A stretch of DNA of 64,000 nt from Datnioides undecimradiatus (lineage: Eukaryota > Chordata > Actinopteri > Lobotiformes > Datnioididae). This document shows positions 18,101 through 28,739 of this stretch, piece by piece; the stretch's first letter is position 1, and every line of letters starts with the position of its first letter. The translations under genes were made by a program, and so were the position numbers. The stretch spans positions 9,444,023 through 9,508,022 of the forward strand of contig WARS01000013.1 in assembly GCA_008933995.1 (NCBI GenBank), read 5' to 3'. A model generated the notes under the pieces. That model searched no databases and was not told the DNA's origin. It worked only from the letters and a program-made list of their open reading frames with translations.

Positions 18101-21100
18101 TTATGATTTGTGCTTGCTGAGAAATATTAATACATAAACACTGTTGAGGTTAAAAGAGAACATTTTCTTATGATTTTTTTTTTCATTTTACTTTTTTCTT
18201 TGAAAGAAAACTTGCAAACATATTGTAAGAATACTAACGTCTAGGTACAGGAGTTTATGTCTCACCTCCAACGGAATAGCTCCAGTCCCACACATCGGGT
18301 CAAGTATTATGTCTGATGCCTGAGGTTTACACAGCCTGTTAACACACAACAGAGTATTAATGCAACACCAATGCCAAATGACAGGTTTTAAGTATCATAT
18401 TAATTCATTTTACACATGTCAATATACAGTAATTCTGTTGTTCTGCTCCTCAGATGCCTCCAACGTAGTAACCAAGACAAATGCACAAACATGACTTTAA
18501 TGTCTGCTGTTTCAGGACTAACTTTACTTGATCTGATTGGTTTGGTCTGATTTCTTACAACTGACTTTAATCGCAAAGTGAGAAAGAAATGGTTGTTGAC
18601 AGAATAACAAATCTACCACAAATGCAAGAATGTTCACAACCACAATAAGGTTTAGTGACAGGACAATAATCCTCTGCTGCAGATCACATTACACCCAACT
18701 GCACCTTTCCGGCCTCAACACCATTTTCTGTATCTGATGCATGCGCCACTTCAAACACTGCATTGTGCAAGTCAATTAAGAACAAATTAAAAGGTAGACC
18801 TACTTGAATACCTGAATTTTGTCCAAGTCATATTTATAGTGCTGCTGTAAGCACTGCATTATACTGTTATGATTTGTATTTCTTTCACACAGGTCTGATT
18901 GTGAAATGTGCGCAAAATGTGTTTACCTGTGTAGGTGCCAGGTGAGTGCAAAGAAATGGACACGTGAGCCACATAATCACAAATGTTTATTCTGCATCAG
19001 ATGCTGAATAAACCCGTGAATAAACAATAATTTACATTTGGATATGAACTGGCATGAACTGATAACATGGTTTGTACTTCACTGTAGCTGAGATGGAGTT
19101 TTCAGCTCAGGACAAATGGTACTGTAATTTAATTATTAAAGTAATGACTCTAAAGTAGGGAGAACAATTACCTCTGTTGCGCAAACCGATAACCATTCTC
19201 TTCCCTTAGCGACACCTGAAGTTGCCAAGGGCCTTGAAACTGCTCAATGATGTCTGCCCACTGCCATCTCAGCTTCAGCCTCAGTGACATTTTTACCTGT
19301 AATGTGGACTTAGATGCACCACAAGCCTCGGTGGTGGTCACACTGCAACTCTCCTCTATAAATCTAAAATAGACTCTCACTACTATGCTGACGTCTAAAT
19401 ATTAGCCAAACTAGAACAGACTCTCACTTTATTCTGTAAGCAAATCTTGTCTTTAAAAGGTCAAATGATCATTTCCAACCTCCATTCAACAAAAAAGATA
19501 GAAAAAACTGAATTATGGATCAGCTGCACAGATCAGTATGCAAGATACTAAAAAATTTGTAGAAGCTGGTATTTTAAAATTAAAGATCAAAAAGTTCATG
19601 TTACCCTGTCACATACTGTAAACAATGTGCTTATCTTGATGGAAAATGTTACTCAGCTGAGCTGGTTATTAGTTTTGTTACGCCTTAAAGTAAACACTGA
19701 GGTGTGACTTGTAGAGGAGTTTTACTTGGCTTGGCTGTGACAGTACTGAATGTGTCTAATCAGTCAGGGCATGCACACCTACCTCACCATCAGCTTAGTC
19801 ACGTCTACTTTCAGATGACAGTTAATACAGGTAAAAGGTAAAAACATATTGATCCTTTATGCTCTCTGCCGACTTTGCTTTGCAAACATGTTCACAGAGA
19901 AGACAATTTCACAAGAGATTATTATTGAACAACTAATGGTTTGGGTTCCTTGTGTTTGTGTCCCACTGCACCTTTTTCCCTATGTGTGTCTAGATGTGTG
20001 AGTGTGAGGAGGCAAATAAACCTACAGTTGCAGCAACACAGTATTTTTTGTCACAAACTCTTCTGGAACCTTGGTAGCTGTCCAAAGTGAGCTACCTGAC
20101 TGAACACAACGACCTTCACCTTTCAGCAAATATTAATTAATAACAAAACATCATAATTTTAAACAATCCAAGGATCCCAGCCAAGTCTGTTTAAATATAA
20201 AATACCTGAAACAGAGGCTGACAGCAGGGAGGACAGGCACAAACCTGTTTGGTTTATGACATTTGGTGTCTGCACGCATGCAAATAAATCCACTCATTCA
20301 GAGACGTGAAGAGATGACAAAACATTTGGTCATATGAGAACATTGTTATAGACATACCTGAGCATGCCGTAGCACAGGGTCGACCGCAGGGTAGTGGGTC
20401 CAAAGTGACTGATGTTTCTCCGGTGAAGACTCTCCTCTGTGAGTGCTATGCCGATAACCACCTCTTCATTGTGTATGTTTAGCAATACCTACAGTGCAGG
20501 AACATACAGCACAAGATTAGAATCATGTATCAAGTATCAAGATCAAGTATCAATGTAACAGTGCACATACTTTGTATTTTATGGAGGTAAAACAACAGAC
20601 TGAAAATTAATCCCCACCTGTTTTGATTTTGATCAACTGTTTCAGTCATTTTTCAAGCAACAGTAGTTTTTGTCATGATAGTCAATTTAATATTTTTAGG
20701 TTTTGAACTTCTTCCATGAATGAAACAGAAAGTGTCAGGACATCATATTGGCTTCGTGATTCATGACATTTTATAAATAAGCAACAGTTTAATTAAACTA
20801 ATCGGAAAGTTAATCAACAATGAAAACAATATTTAGTTGCAGGGTCGATACCGTAGTTTATTATCTTTGGTGACCCTAAATAGCAAACAAATTCAGGGCA
20901 ATTTGATCATCATTTCATTATATATCATCTCAATGTCATTGAAATCCAAATAAAATATGAAACTGAATTTAGCTGGTGTGCAACTACAGTTTCAGTAAAA
21001 CAACAAAAACTTAACGCAACTGCACAAAAACACACGTCAGAACACAGACTGTCGTCACTATGTTTTTTGTGCTTTTGATAAGGTGCTGACGCAGTTTTCA

Positions 21101-22308
21101 ACCTGAAATATGATGTGAGCGGCTTATCCTGAGGGGAAAATGTGACTTGACTGGTATGTTGTTTGTTCTCCTTTCACTCCTTAAACTAAACATTAGGTTA
21201 TGTCTCACAGATTTATCAGACCAGCCTGAGTTTTTTTTGGCTCATGCGATGGTATTCACTTGTGACTCATCCAGTCTGTACAAGAGTGCCTACCTCTATG
21301 TCGAACTTTGTCATGTCGGCTTTCCACTGGAAGAATTCTTGCACAGCTCCACCAAAGTCTCTGGCTGCCTCATTAGAGGAAAAGCTGTGTTTATCACCAG
21401 CCCTGTTGCACGTCACACGAAACTTTATGAGTTTGGCCTCGGGTGTGGCCTCCCCTGAGTCCTGCATGCCGGACTCCATGTCAGGCGTGATCTCTGCCTT
21501 CATCTGGCTATCAGTAGCAGATGCTGCTTGAGGTAGCCCTTGCTGCTCTGTGTCAGCTGTAGATGAATCAGTGGCCTCGCTATTAGGTTTGACTTTGGTG
21601 CCATTTCCTCCTTTTCGGAAGCCCTTCTTCTTTTTCAGGGTGCCATTCAGTTTCCAAACCTCTAAGGCATTAGTCCAGGGGAGTTTAGATGCAAGCTGCT
21701 GCAACTCCATCAATGTCTCCTCCTGCACAAAACACAGTGGGTTTTTGTTTTTTTTTTTTTACCCTGACGATGGTGCACTTAACATCAGCTACGACAGAGT
21801 GAAGCTACTCCACCTTACCTTTGATTCTTTGAACTGGTAGTGATCATATTCTGCAACCACAACAAAGAGGTTGTCCACAGACCTCAGAAGATGGACCTAC
21901 AGTGCGAAATTCAAAGAAACAGACAGGAAGATAGTCAGAAAGATGGATTTTAGATGCAAAATTAAAATGGTAGATTTGATATACCACAACTAGGTTCTAT
22001 GGATTACTATACACCAATAAAACAAAGAAGAACATGACATGCATAATCCTCACAAATGATACCTGGAAAAGCTTGTCAGTAGTTATTGGAAAGTAGATGC
22101 GACCACGATCTTTGCTGATGCGTGCATCAACTCCAATCTTCTCTCTGACCTCTTCTGCAGCAGTGTGCTCAAATCCTGTGGGCACAGTTGCTCCAATGGT
22201 GACTGTGATGATGTCACCAGTGGTGGCATCATTCACAGTGGAGGAGGATGAGGGTAATTCCACCGTGTTCGGGCCTTGCTCTGCAGCCCCATCATCCTGG
22301 GAGGACAT
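14988..22308 (-). CDS. thumpd3: thumpd3, tRNA (guanosine-N2) methyltransferase, complete gene
   Basis: The product methylates guanosine N2 in the tRNA acceptor stem (m2G6, also reported at G7) using S-adenosylmethionine; the known partner is TRMT112. Nine coding exons joined in phase give 1491 nt, or 496 residues (human 507). VTIGATVPTGFE (residues 36-47) opens the conserved N-terminal region. A low-complexity acidic linker lies between the KKKKGFRKGG patch and KFRVTCNRAG. The THUMP fold covers roughly that point to HFGPTTLRSTLCYGM. The Rossmann methyltransferase follows, with SAM motif DPMCGTG (D307-G313) and catalytic motif TDMPFG (D386-G390). Exons, minus strand: 22308-22063, 21896-21819, 21722-21294, 20488-20358, 18335-18266, 17788-17673, 17559-17455, 17318-17195, 15179-14988. 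THUMPD2 is excluded by close agreement with THUMPD3. srgap3 lies head-to-head upstream, as in human. Confidence 0.96.
15180..17194 (-). other. thumpd3: thumpd3 intron 8
   Basis: About 2.0 kb, AT-rich. It contains a fragment of a dispersed teleost repeat at 16192-16300. Otherwise only poly(T/A) runs are visible. Confidence 0.7.
16192..16300 (+). repeat. Dispersed percomorph repeat fragment (AGCATGCTAA family)
   Basis: AAGCTGTACTTTGTGTTTAA followed by AGCAAATGTTAGCATGCTTA and a decayed continuation matches a very common percomorph repeat as I remember it. Two further fragments of the same family occur at 49092-49335 and 51205-51510. Confidence 0.55.
17195..17318 (-). CDS. thumpd3: thumpd3 coding exon 8
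   Basis: This encodes residues 393-433, MGSKKKNWDLYPSCLREMA then GKAVLLTQDKKCFSK. It matches human MGSKKRNWNLYPACLREMS. The acceptor is TTTTCTTGAAG and the donor AAG|GTAAAC. Confidence 0.95.
17455..17559 (-). CDS. thumpd3: thumpd3 coding exon 7 (catalytic motif)
   Basis: This encodes residues 358-391, SGLPIDTVRWDLCNLP and VDIIITDMPFGK. TDMPFG is the catalytic motif IV. The donor AAGAG|GTACCA is in phase 2. Confidence 0.96.
17673..17788 (-). CDS. thumpd3: thumpd3 coding exon 6
   Basis: This encodes residues 319-356, including FYIAGDNNDMAVNRTVNNI (human FHIAGDNNPLAVNRAANNI). The acidic GDNN corresponds to SAM motif II. The donor GCAG|GTGAGA is in phase 2. Confidence 0.95.
18266..18335 (-). 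CDS. thumpd3: thumpd3 coding exon 5 (SAM motif I)
   Basis: A 70-base exon for residues 296-318, LCKPQASDIILDPMCGTGAI followed by PLE. It carries the glycine-rich SAM-binding motif DPMCGTG. The acceptor is TGTTAACAG and the donor GAG|GTGAGA is in phase 0. Confidence 0.96.
18336..20357 (-). other. thumpd3: thumpd3 intron 4
   Basis: About 2.0 kb of AT-rich DNA between the THUMP exon and the SAM-motif exon. I see no exon, microsatellite or nameable repeat in it. Confidence 0.65.
20358..20488 (-). CDS. thumpd3: thumpd3 coding exon 4
   Basis: This encodes residues 252-294, VLLNIHNEEVVIGIALTEES through HFGPTTLRSTLCYGML, which is almost invariant against human. The donor CTCAG|GTATGT is in phase 2. 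Confidence 0.96.
20770..20855. repeat. End fragment of a hAT-like non-autonomous repeat
   Basis: TTAATTAAACTAATCGG, then TTAATCAACAATGAAAACAA and TTTAGTTGCAGG, resemble the end of a teleost MITE whose ends read TAGGGCTGCAA. Three other fragments of the family occur in srgap3 introns. Confidence 0.5.
21294..21722 (-). CDS. thumpd3: thumpd3 coding exon 3 (linker and THUMP start)
   Basis: This is the largest exon, residues 109-251. It encodes LASKLPWTNALEVWKLNG, a basic KKKKGFRKGG patch, a variable Ser/Thr/Glu-rich linker and then KFRVTCNRAGDKHSFSSNEA up to KFDIE. The donor GAG|GTAGGC is in phase 0. The acceptor is a NAGNAG-like CAGGAG. Confidence 0.97.
21819..21896 (-). CDS. thumpd3: thumpd3 coding exon 2
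   Basis: This encodes residues 83-108, starting VHLLRSVDNLFVVV and ending FKESK; the human counterpart is VHCLRSVDNLFVVV. The exon is too short to stand out as an open frame. Its acceptor is CACTGTAG and its donor AAAG|GTAAGG. Confidence 0.95.
22063..22308 (-). CDS. thumpd3: thumpd3 coding exon 1
   Basis: This encodes residues 1-82, with VTIGATVPTGFEHTAAEEV and ISKDRGRIYFPI. The ATG at 22308 has A at -3. An in-frame upstream ATG (MEALTEF) is probably removed by splicing, because CTCACTCTTCAG forms a good acceptor between the two. The donor CAG|GTATCA is in phase 0. Confidence 0.9.
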
Positions 22309-22386
22309 GCTTTGTTTGTGTACAATACACAGGGGTCTGAGATATGTGTCACAGCTGGTTTCAAGCTTTTGTCCCCCGTGTAGCTC
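22309..22386 (-). other. thumpd3: Probable thumpd3 5' UTR part of the first coding exon
   Basis: A minus-strand acceptor CTCACTCTTCAG ends at 22387, 78 bases before the ATG. This implies a separate non-coding first exon. Confidence 0.45.
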
Positions 22387-22734
22387 CTGAAGAGTGAGGC
22401 ATTCAAACTCTGTCAATGCTTCCATGTTCATGTTCATGTACACATAGTGCACTGATTTACAGGCAAACAACAGAACCACTGAGTACTTTCATGTTGTCAT
22501 AAGCTCACACACATACATGAGCTACCATACTGCTAGCGTTGCACGCCCTGTATATTTGTACAACGTGAATATACCTGTAACGTTATCAATAGAGAAATAA
22601 CGCTACCGGTTAACTTAGCCGGCTAACGTTAGCTTTAAGGAGTTAAAAAGTTGCTAACAGCAAAAATCATAGAAACATTAGACACTTTATATTAAAACAA
22701 AGTCACATTATGATATGTGTTCATATAAAGAGCC

Positions 22735-22900
22735 CACCGGTTGAACTGAAGAAGTTGCTGACAGTCTTATGAGGGTCAGTTGTGTTGCACTTGCTAACTG
22801 GAGTCTCACGAGCCTGTCAAACACGAGGCGACATAACATGTTGTTTCCGCTCTGCAGCGAAGCTACCGGAACATGTCCTTCACAATAAAAGCATCATAGT
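22735..22900 (-). promoter_or_regulatory. thumpd3: Candidate thumpd3 promoter and non-coding first exon
   Basis: On the minus strand this interval carries ETS-like cores (TTCCGG near 22870 and GCGGAA near 22850) in otherwise AT-rich DNA, as is usual for TATA-less housekeeping promoters. A weak donor, CCG|GTGGGC, lies near 22738. The exact start site is not resolvable. Confidence 0.4.
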
Positions 22901-23310
22901 CTATTACTAATACCGGTTTATATTCAATAATTCTTGCCTTTTTGTATGCATAATCTGTATTTAAAATACTTAAATCTGTCTGTTATTCCAGATGACAATG
23001 TCCGGTGTTATGCAGATATAAAATACAATATTCTGACTTATAGTTTATAGTATATATTGTCTAATCTGTCCATTTATTTACGTAATCTTGTCCTAATCTT
23101 GTGTTGTCCTTTGTGATGTATCCTCATATTCACTTTTTGAAACGTAATTTTCTGATGTCTTGAATCGTTTCCTTTTTAAAATTGTAACTTTTACTAAACT
23201 ATTACTAGCAAGTTTTCATTCAATATTTGATCCTGCCTCTGGTGTTCCTTCGTTGCAAGAAACACTCTATTACGTTTTGAAATTAAAAGGTAATTTATTG
23301 CCTTTTCAAA

Positions 23311-23317
<7 letters not shown>

Positions 23318-23348
<31 letters not shown>

Positions 23349-23411
23349 TAATTGTTTTATTCTTATAACAACAACAACAACAACAACAACAACAATAATA
23401 ATAATAATAAT
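23318..23411. repeat. (AT)n then (AAC)n/(AAT)n microsatellites
   Basis: An AT run at 23318-23341 is followed by AAC and AAT triplet runs at about 23365-23411. The poly-Asn open frame across it is an artefact. Confidence 0.95.
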
Positions 23412-25872
23412 TCATTTTTAAATTCACAAATACAAACAGAAAATGTAGTAGGCGTCAGGTGGATTCAGAAGCGACCGACAGAGGGCGCCATGATACAACT
23501 TTTTGAGCTAAGTAGGAGCCCACTGATCAAAACCATTAACCTTACATGAAAACAAGAAACAACAAAGAGGCAAAAATTAAAGCAATATTGTACGAAAAAA
23601 GAGAGGCAGTGTGCAGTATCTGTCAAACATCTCTCAAAACTCACTTAATTCATCCCCACCAAATGAAGACGTGGGATAACATCATTTTAGTCACATTTCT
23701 ATTTATTCTATTTTTATTCTATCTATTCTATTGTTTGGGTTGTTTTTCCTGATATTTTTGTACAACATAGTAATTAAACAGCATTAATCATAAATGGGAT
23801 GAAATAAAAGCAACTTGTAACTCAGTTACACATTCCACAGTAATTACTTATGCTGAAAACATGTAGTGAGCTTTTTTTAAAAAACTCCTTTAGTGATTTA
23901 TATAGAGAGTGGTGATAAGAATAGCTGTCTTCTCATCAGTGTCACATTTCCTTGTGTGATTAATTGAGCTTCTGGGCAATGGATGTAACAGCTTCAACAA
24001 CCTGCAATAGTTCTGTATCTTTGAGAGAAAAAAGAAAGAAAACAAAAATTATTTGCAGGACTTCTTTTGATCCAAAAACACATATATCATAGTATGCTTT
24101 CTCCATGCTGCACACATTATGTTTATTAAAAATGTTGTTTTCTAACATCTTATTTTTACATTCTTTCCAACTGATTAGTAAGTGTGAAGTCTGAGAGACA
24201 AGTGGGAGTTTTCATGTCAGGGAACAAGAAGTCCTGCACAACAGATGGCTTGTGTTTTCACAGACTACAGTCAGGCAGTCGAAAAACTTTTGCCAACCTA
24301 ATGATCTTTTAAACACATAGGCAACTTTTTGTATAATGCATGATGTGTTGCCTCTGCAAAGAGAATATGCAAAGACCAGCGGACAATGAAAAGAATCCAT
24401 GTGTGCTGCTTTGATAGAAGATGAAACAGACACAACCACGGTCCTGTTTGATCTGAGTGCAACTTATCCATGCAGCTAGACCTGCTGAGATGCGTCTATC
24501 CTCACATGTAACCTCAGCTGCTGTAACATGCAATGTGGAGCCAAGACAAGCATGCAGATATCCCCAGAGCAGTCAGGTATGATGAGCCTTCTGGGATTTT
24601 ACACTGGGTATGTGTCAGATGGGAACCATGAAAAAAAAACATTCATAATGTTGCAAATACATTTAACAGTACAGCTGACAGCACAGGTGATTAGAAACAC
24701 GTTAGATTTTCTATTTACTTTTCTTCTTTAGCGTTACTGCAGGCGTTCCACCTGAGACGCATCAAGGAGGCTAACCACAACGACCACAGTATGGGTAGCT
24801 GTTAAGTGCTGTTGTCTGTGATACGGGAAGATGAGAACGGACAGATGTCGATGCAAATTGGGAGGAAAATGTTAAGAAACAGCCTGAGAGTCTTACACAC
24901 TGTTTTCTCTCCCAGAGTTTTGATAATCAGCATGACACATTAGTTGTGCATCTCAGAGTTAAAATACACTCAGGATACTAAAATGTATTGATGTGATATG
25001 AACCCACACCGCGCTTTGATTTGTCATTCAGTAAACAAAAGGAATCTGAGGTCATGGGAGGCGATTTGCTGTTGCATGTCCTAATGACTGAGTAGTCTAA
25101 GATGTCTGCAACCATGGCAACACCGGTTTGGGTCACCGGGCATCTTGTGCTGTAAGTCATCCCTCAGTTTTCTTTCACATTTGAATAAAATATCTGACAA
25201 ATTAAATCTGTCAAATTAATTGTAATTAGAAAAATATCTTCAGTAAGAGTACTGGACAATATCTGTTGACATTCTTTATTTGCTGTGTGGAAAAAACTCA
25301 TCATCTGGATGTATTTACAGACTCAATAAGAGATTTTCACCCACCAAAAAACTACTTGCATACCTCATTACTCACACATTATTATCTATGAGAGCGTTCA
25401 GGCTCAGGGTGGTATTTTTTTCACTGTTCCCACTCTTGTTCTATAGAAAGGTCTAGTAAAAGAATCTCACAATGGATCTTTGTGCTATAAAAACAGTGAA
25501 GTCATAGTTTCCCAGGCTTCCCCCTGAGATGCCTGATGAGAGAGGTAGGGTTGAGGAACAGACGGACAGTGGGAGGGGATGAAGGGACTGCAGAAAGGTT
25601 ACCTCTGCTGACTTCTCTGTGGTAAACACAAACAAAAGCAGAATCCACCCTGCTGTCACTCCGAACCTCCAGCAGGCCTTTCTGTCACAGCCACTGTGTC
25701 ACAAGTGAAGTGTCTGCTCTCTCATGGCTTCACTCCTCAGATGCGTATACAGCCTGACAAGCAACTTAGACTCACCACCAAGGACATAAAAGACGGCGTG
25801 ATGCAGTGAGACACAAAACACAGGAAGTCACTCACCCTTTTCTTGGTTTCTCTTTCATATCCAGACTCACTG

Positions 25873-25873
<1 letters not shown>

Positions 25874-25941
<68 letters not shown>
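25874..25941. repeat. (AC)n microsatellite
   Basis: About 34 uninterrupted AC units; one of the longest pure dinucleotide tracts in the window. Confidence 0.97.
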
Positions 25942-25943
<2 letters not shown>

Positions 25944-26580
25944 CCGGAGGCCATTTAAAATTCTTCAGGGGCTTTTACTCCTGTGAAGAGGGCTGTGCAT
26001 GCTCTGTTCAACAGCCAGAAAATATGTTTGGACATCACAAGAACCTGATATCTTAAGTCATTAGTGATGGGAAGGCAGGAAAGCTGAATAGCATAGGCAT
26101 ACGTTTGTGTGCGAATGGAGTGAGAGGAACGCTGTTGATGTCTTCTTCATCTCTTTAATTGTTCAATTAGACTCTTGAGGGTGACTAGCTAATTGTTCCA
26201 CCTCATTTAAGCAATGTAATATCTTCATATTTCACATTGTATGGCCCTTTAAGTTGGTGTTGCTGGCTGCAGACTAACACGAGGCTCTAGCTCACGGCAG
26301 TGCTGTGCCTTCACAGATATGTGTATATGTATGTCAGAAATATTTTTATTAAAGAAAGGCTATTGAGACTGTTAACATGTTTTCAGTTTCCAGGTTGTAA
26401 ATCCTTTTGCCTGATGTTTATCTTTTTCAATGTACAATGTATGCTGGTAATCCAATAATAAATGCTTGTTAATCTATCACTCAAAAGCCATAAGGTCTGC
26501 ACTTACAAGTGTTAATAAGGTATGATAGGAAGTTTTGACTTCACCTAAACATTTTGTACAGTCAAAGTGGCAATGCATTT

Positions 26581-26620
26581 TGTTTTTTCTGTTTTTTTCT
26601 GTTTTTTCTGTTTTTTTCTT
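26581..26620. repeat. T-rich minisatellite, four units
   Basis: Four units of TG-T(6 or 7)-C alternate between nine and ten bases. Confidence 0.85.
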
Positions 26621-27999
26621 AAATGTGGTTGAATGTTGATCTAAAATCTGTCAAACGTGTCCTCCTACCTGTCAGTTTGAAATGTACATTGAAGCATGTG
26701 TGCTGCAAATGGAGGCAAGATACAGAGGGCTTGTACAGTGTGGCTGTTTGCAGGTTTGAGTCACTTCATTGTGAGTCAACAGGCTGTTCCCTGCTGAACA
26801 AGGGAATAGAGAAGGTGACAGACAACAAACTGAGCCCCATGGACTGTTAGAAACACAGTGAAGCACATGAGAGGATCTGTCAGGAGACACACACTCTGTC
26901 ACAACAGTGCCTGAAAAGGTGTTTTTCTTTTCTTTATGATATGAATTCAGGTATTCTTTTTTCCCCATATAAGAAATACAGGATTCCAATAATAATGCCG
27001 TAGATATACAAGCACATTTCATTTAAACTAGGGATAATAATAATTAATCAATGACGCATTAACTGGCTCAAGACTTTGATCAAGCATGCAATATATGTGT
27101 AGTTTCCTATCACATTTATCCCCATTTCATTCTTCCATTTCTCTTATTTGACAATATATTAGCAAAGATTATTTATATGAACACACTGTATGTAATCTGA
27201 TATTCAGTTACACTCATATGTCCAGGCCTATATGTTTTCACAGGTTTTAAAGGTGATGTGATGCTTTCACAAAAATTATTTTGGTATTGTTCAATGGTAC
27301 GTATGCAGTTCTGCCCAGTCATAATTGACACTCAGTATTTTAGAGCCCTTTGTACAATAAGAGGTTTTTATCACCTTTGTTTACATTCTTACCTCTATAG
27401 GTGTTTCTTATCTTTCACATGCTTAAACAGCTACAGCTACTTATCTCATTGATGACAATCGTGTTATCACATTCATCTTCAGCTGTCAGCAGAAGAGGAG
27501 GAGAGAGCAATGGATAAAACATGACGATACACCTGTTGGAACAAAGGAGGGTGGTGCAAAGGACAGTTTGTCCTTTCAAAAGATAATGAGGTTTGCATAC
27601 AGTACCAGAGCGGTGCCTCTGTGATTACGCATCAGAGCATCAGTGGTGGTGTCGGTGCTGATGTGTCATGCCTGAGCCATTTAACCACCAGGCCTCAGCT
27701 CTGGGTGTGTGATGCAGCAGCATGTCAGACATGATTCCCTCCCTCGCAGCCTCTGTGCTGCCACATCTCCTAAACAGTAACAGCGGCAAGTAATACAGTG
27801 ATAAAAGTGTGAGGTTTCCATGGAGATGATTGGGTTTTTAAAAAAAATGTGTGTGTGTTTGGAGGGGGGGGGGTCGCAGTGTCAGGGTATATTTGTACCT
27901 GTGGAAACATGTTATCAGCAGACCTGCAGGTATTGACATGAATGTGATGAAATGTGAAAATAAATTATAGCTACGATACATTTAAATTATATTTCTGTG

Positions 28000-28000
28000 A

Positions 28001-28060
<60 letters not shown>
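28000..28060. repeat. (GT)n(GA)n compound microsatellite upstream of srgap3
   Basis: About ten GT units run directly into twenty GA units (28021-28060). It sits 615-675 bases before the srgap3 ATG and is followed by purine-rich DNA with a GC box. Confidence 0.95.
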
Positions 28061-28065
<5 letters not shown>

Positions 28066-28675
28066 GATGAGGGTGGGGGGCGGAGGGAGAAGGACTGCTG
28101 CTTGACAATGCGAGGAGGCTCACGTGACGATCTTTTAAATTCCTGTTTCCCTGCAGCGCAATTTGTCAGAGTACGAACGGTGTCTGCCTGCCTCGCTCCT
28201 CGTACGCATGTCCCTTCATTTTTGGCCACAAGGACTGACTGACTGACTGTGCTGCCTGAAACCTTCGCTCCGCTCTTTTCCATCATGTTGTTATCATAGT
28301 TTTGAGCTCGCTTGTGCCTTTCCTCTTTTTTTCCTCCCTGCTGAAGCCTTTGAGTTTTGACCGGTGCCAGGCAGGCAGGAGGAGGAGGACTTGGTTCCTT
28401 TTGCCAGAGAGAGAAAAAAACACCACCTCGCAAAAACAGAAAAGAATGCAACACTGGTGTTATTCCTGCACTGATTTCAACAATAAAAGTGTCGGATTGC
28501 AGGAATACCACACATCCAAGCCTTTACTCTGCTCCATGCACGGTCGCTAGAAAAGAAAGGAAGAAAGGGGGAAAACGGAGCAAAAGCGCTGCAACGTTAC
28601 AAGTCGGGGATCATCACCCAAGATCCAAAAGAGTCCTCGACTCACAGGCTCTCTCTTCACAGAACCAGAGGAACG
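28061..28675 (+). promoter_or_regulatory. srgap3: srgap3 promoter / 5' UTR region
   Basis: This is the DNA between the GA tract and the srgap3 ATG. A GC box, GGGGGGCGGA, lies at 28075-28084; no TATA box is seen. The second half is likely 5' UTR. It contains several upstream ATGs, one opening a 34-codon upstream frame at 28446-28550 (MQHWCYSC...). The transcription start is not known, so which upstream ATGs are in the mRNA is uncertain. Confidence 0.5.
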
Positions 28676-28739
28676 ATGTCATCTACCAAATTCAAGAAGG
28701 ATAAGGAGATCATAGCGGATTATGAGACCCAAGTGAAAG
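28676..28739 (+). CDS. srgap3: srgap3 coding exon 1
   Basis: The ATG at 28676 (A at -3) starts MSSTKFKKDKEIIADYETQV, matching srGAP3 MSSQTKFKKDKEIIAEYEAQ. The exon ends one base into a Glu codon. The donor is AAAG|GTGCGG. Confidence 0.94.

Larger units (their letters stand above)
22901..28000. other. Intergenic DNA between thumpd3 and srgap3
   Basis: This interval separates the divergently transcribed thumpd3 and srgap3. It holds AT, AAC/AAT and long CA microsatellites and a T-rich minisatellite at 26581-26620. Open frames here are short, match nothing I recognise, or are repeat-encoded. A G/T-rich stretch around 27620-27760 is less AT-rich than its surroundings, but no function can be assigned. 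Confidence 0.6.

Noticed and set aside
23352..23549. Frame with a poly-Asn run
   Set aside because: It is produced by the AAC/AAT microsatellite.
27650..27690. Possible RE1/NRSF site near srgap3 (CATCAGCACC on the minus strand)
   Set aside because: Only the left half of the motif matches; the GGACAGCGCC half is absent.
27987..28511. 174-codon minus-strand frame upstream of srgap3
   Set aside because: It contains Ser-Leu and Thr-His runs from the GA and GT tracts, matches nothing, and overlaps the srgap3 promoter and leader.
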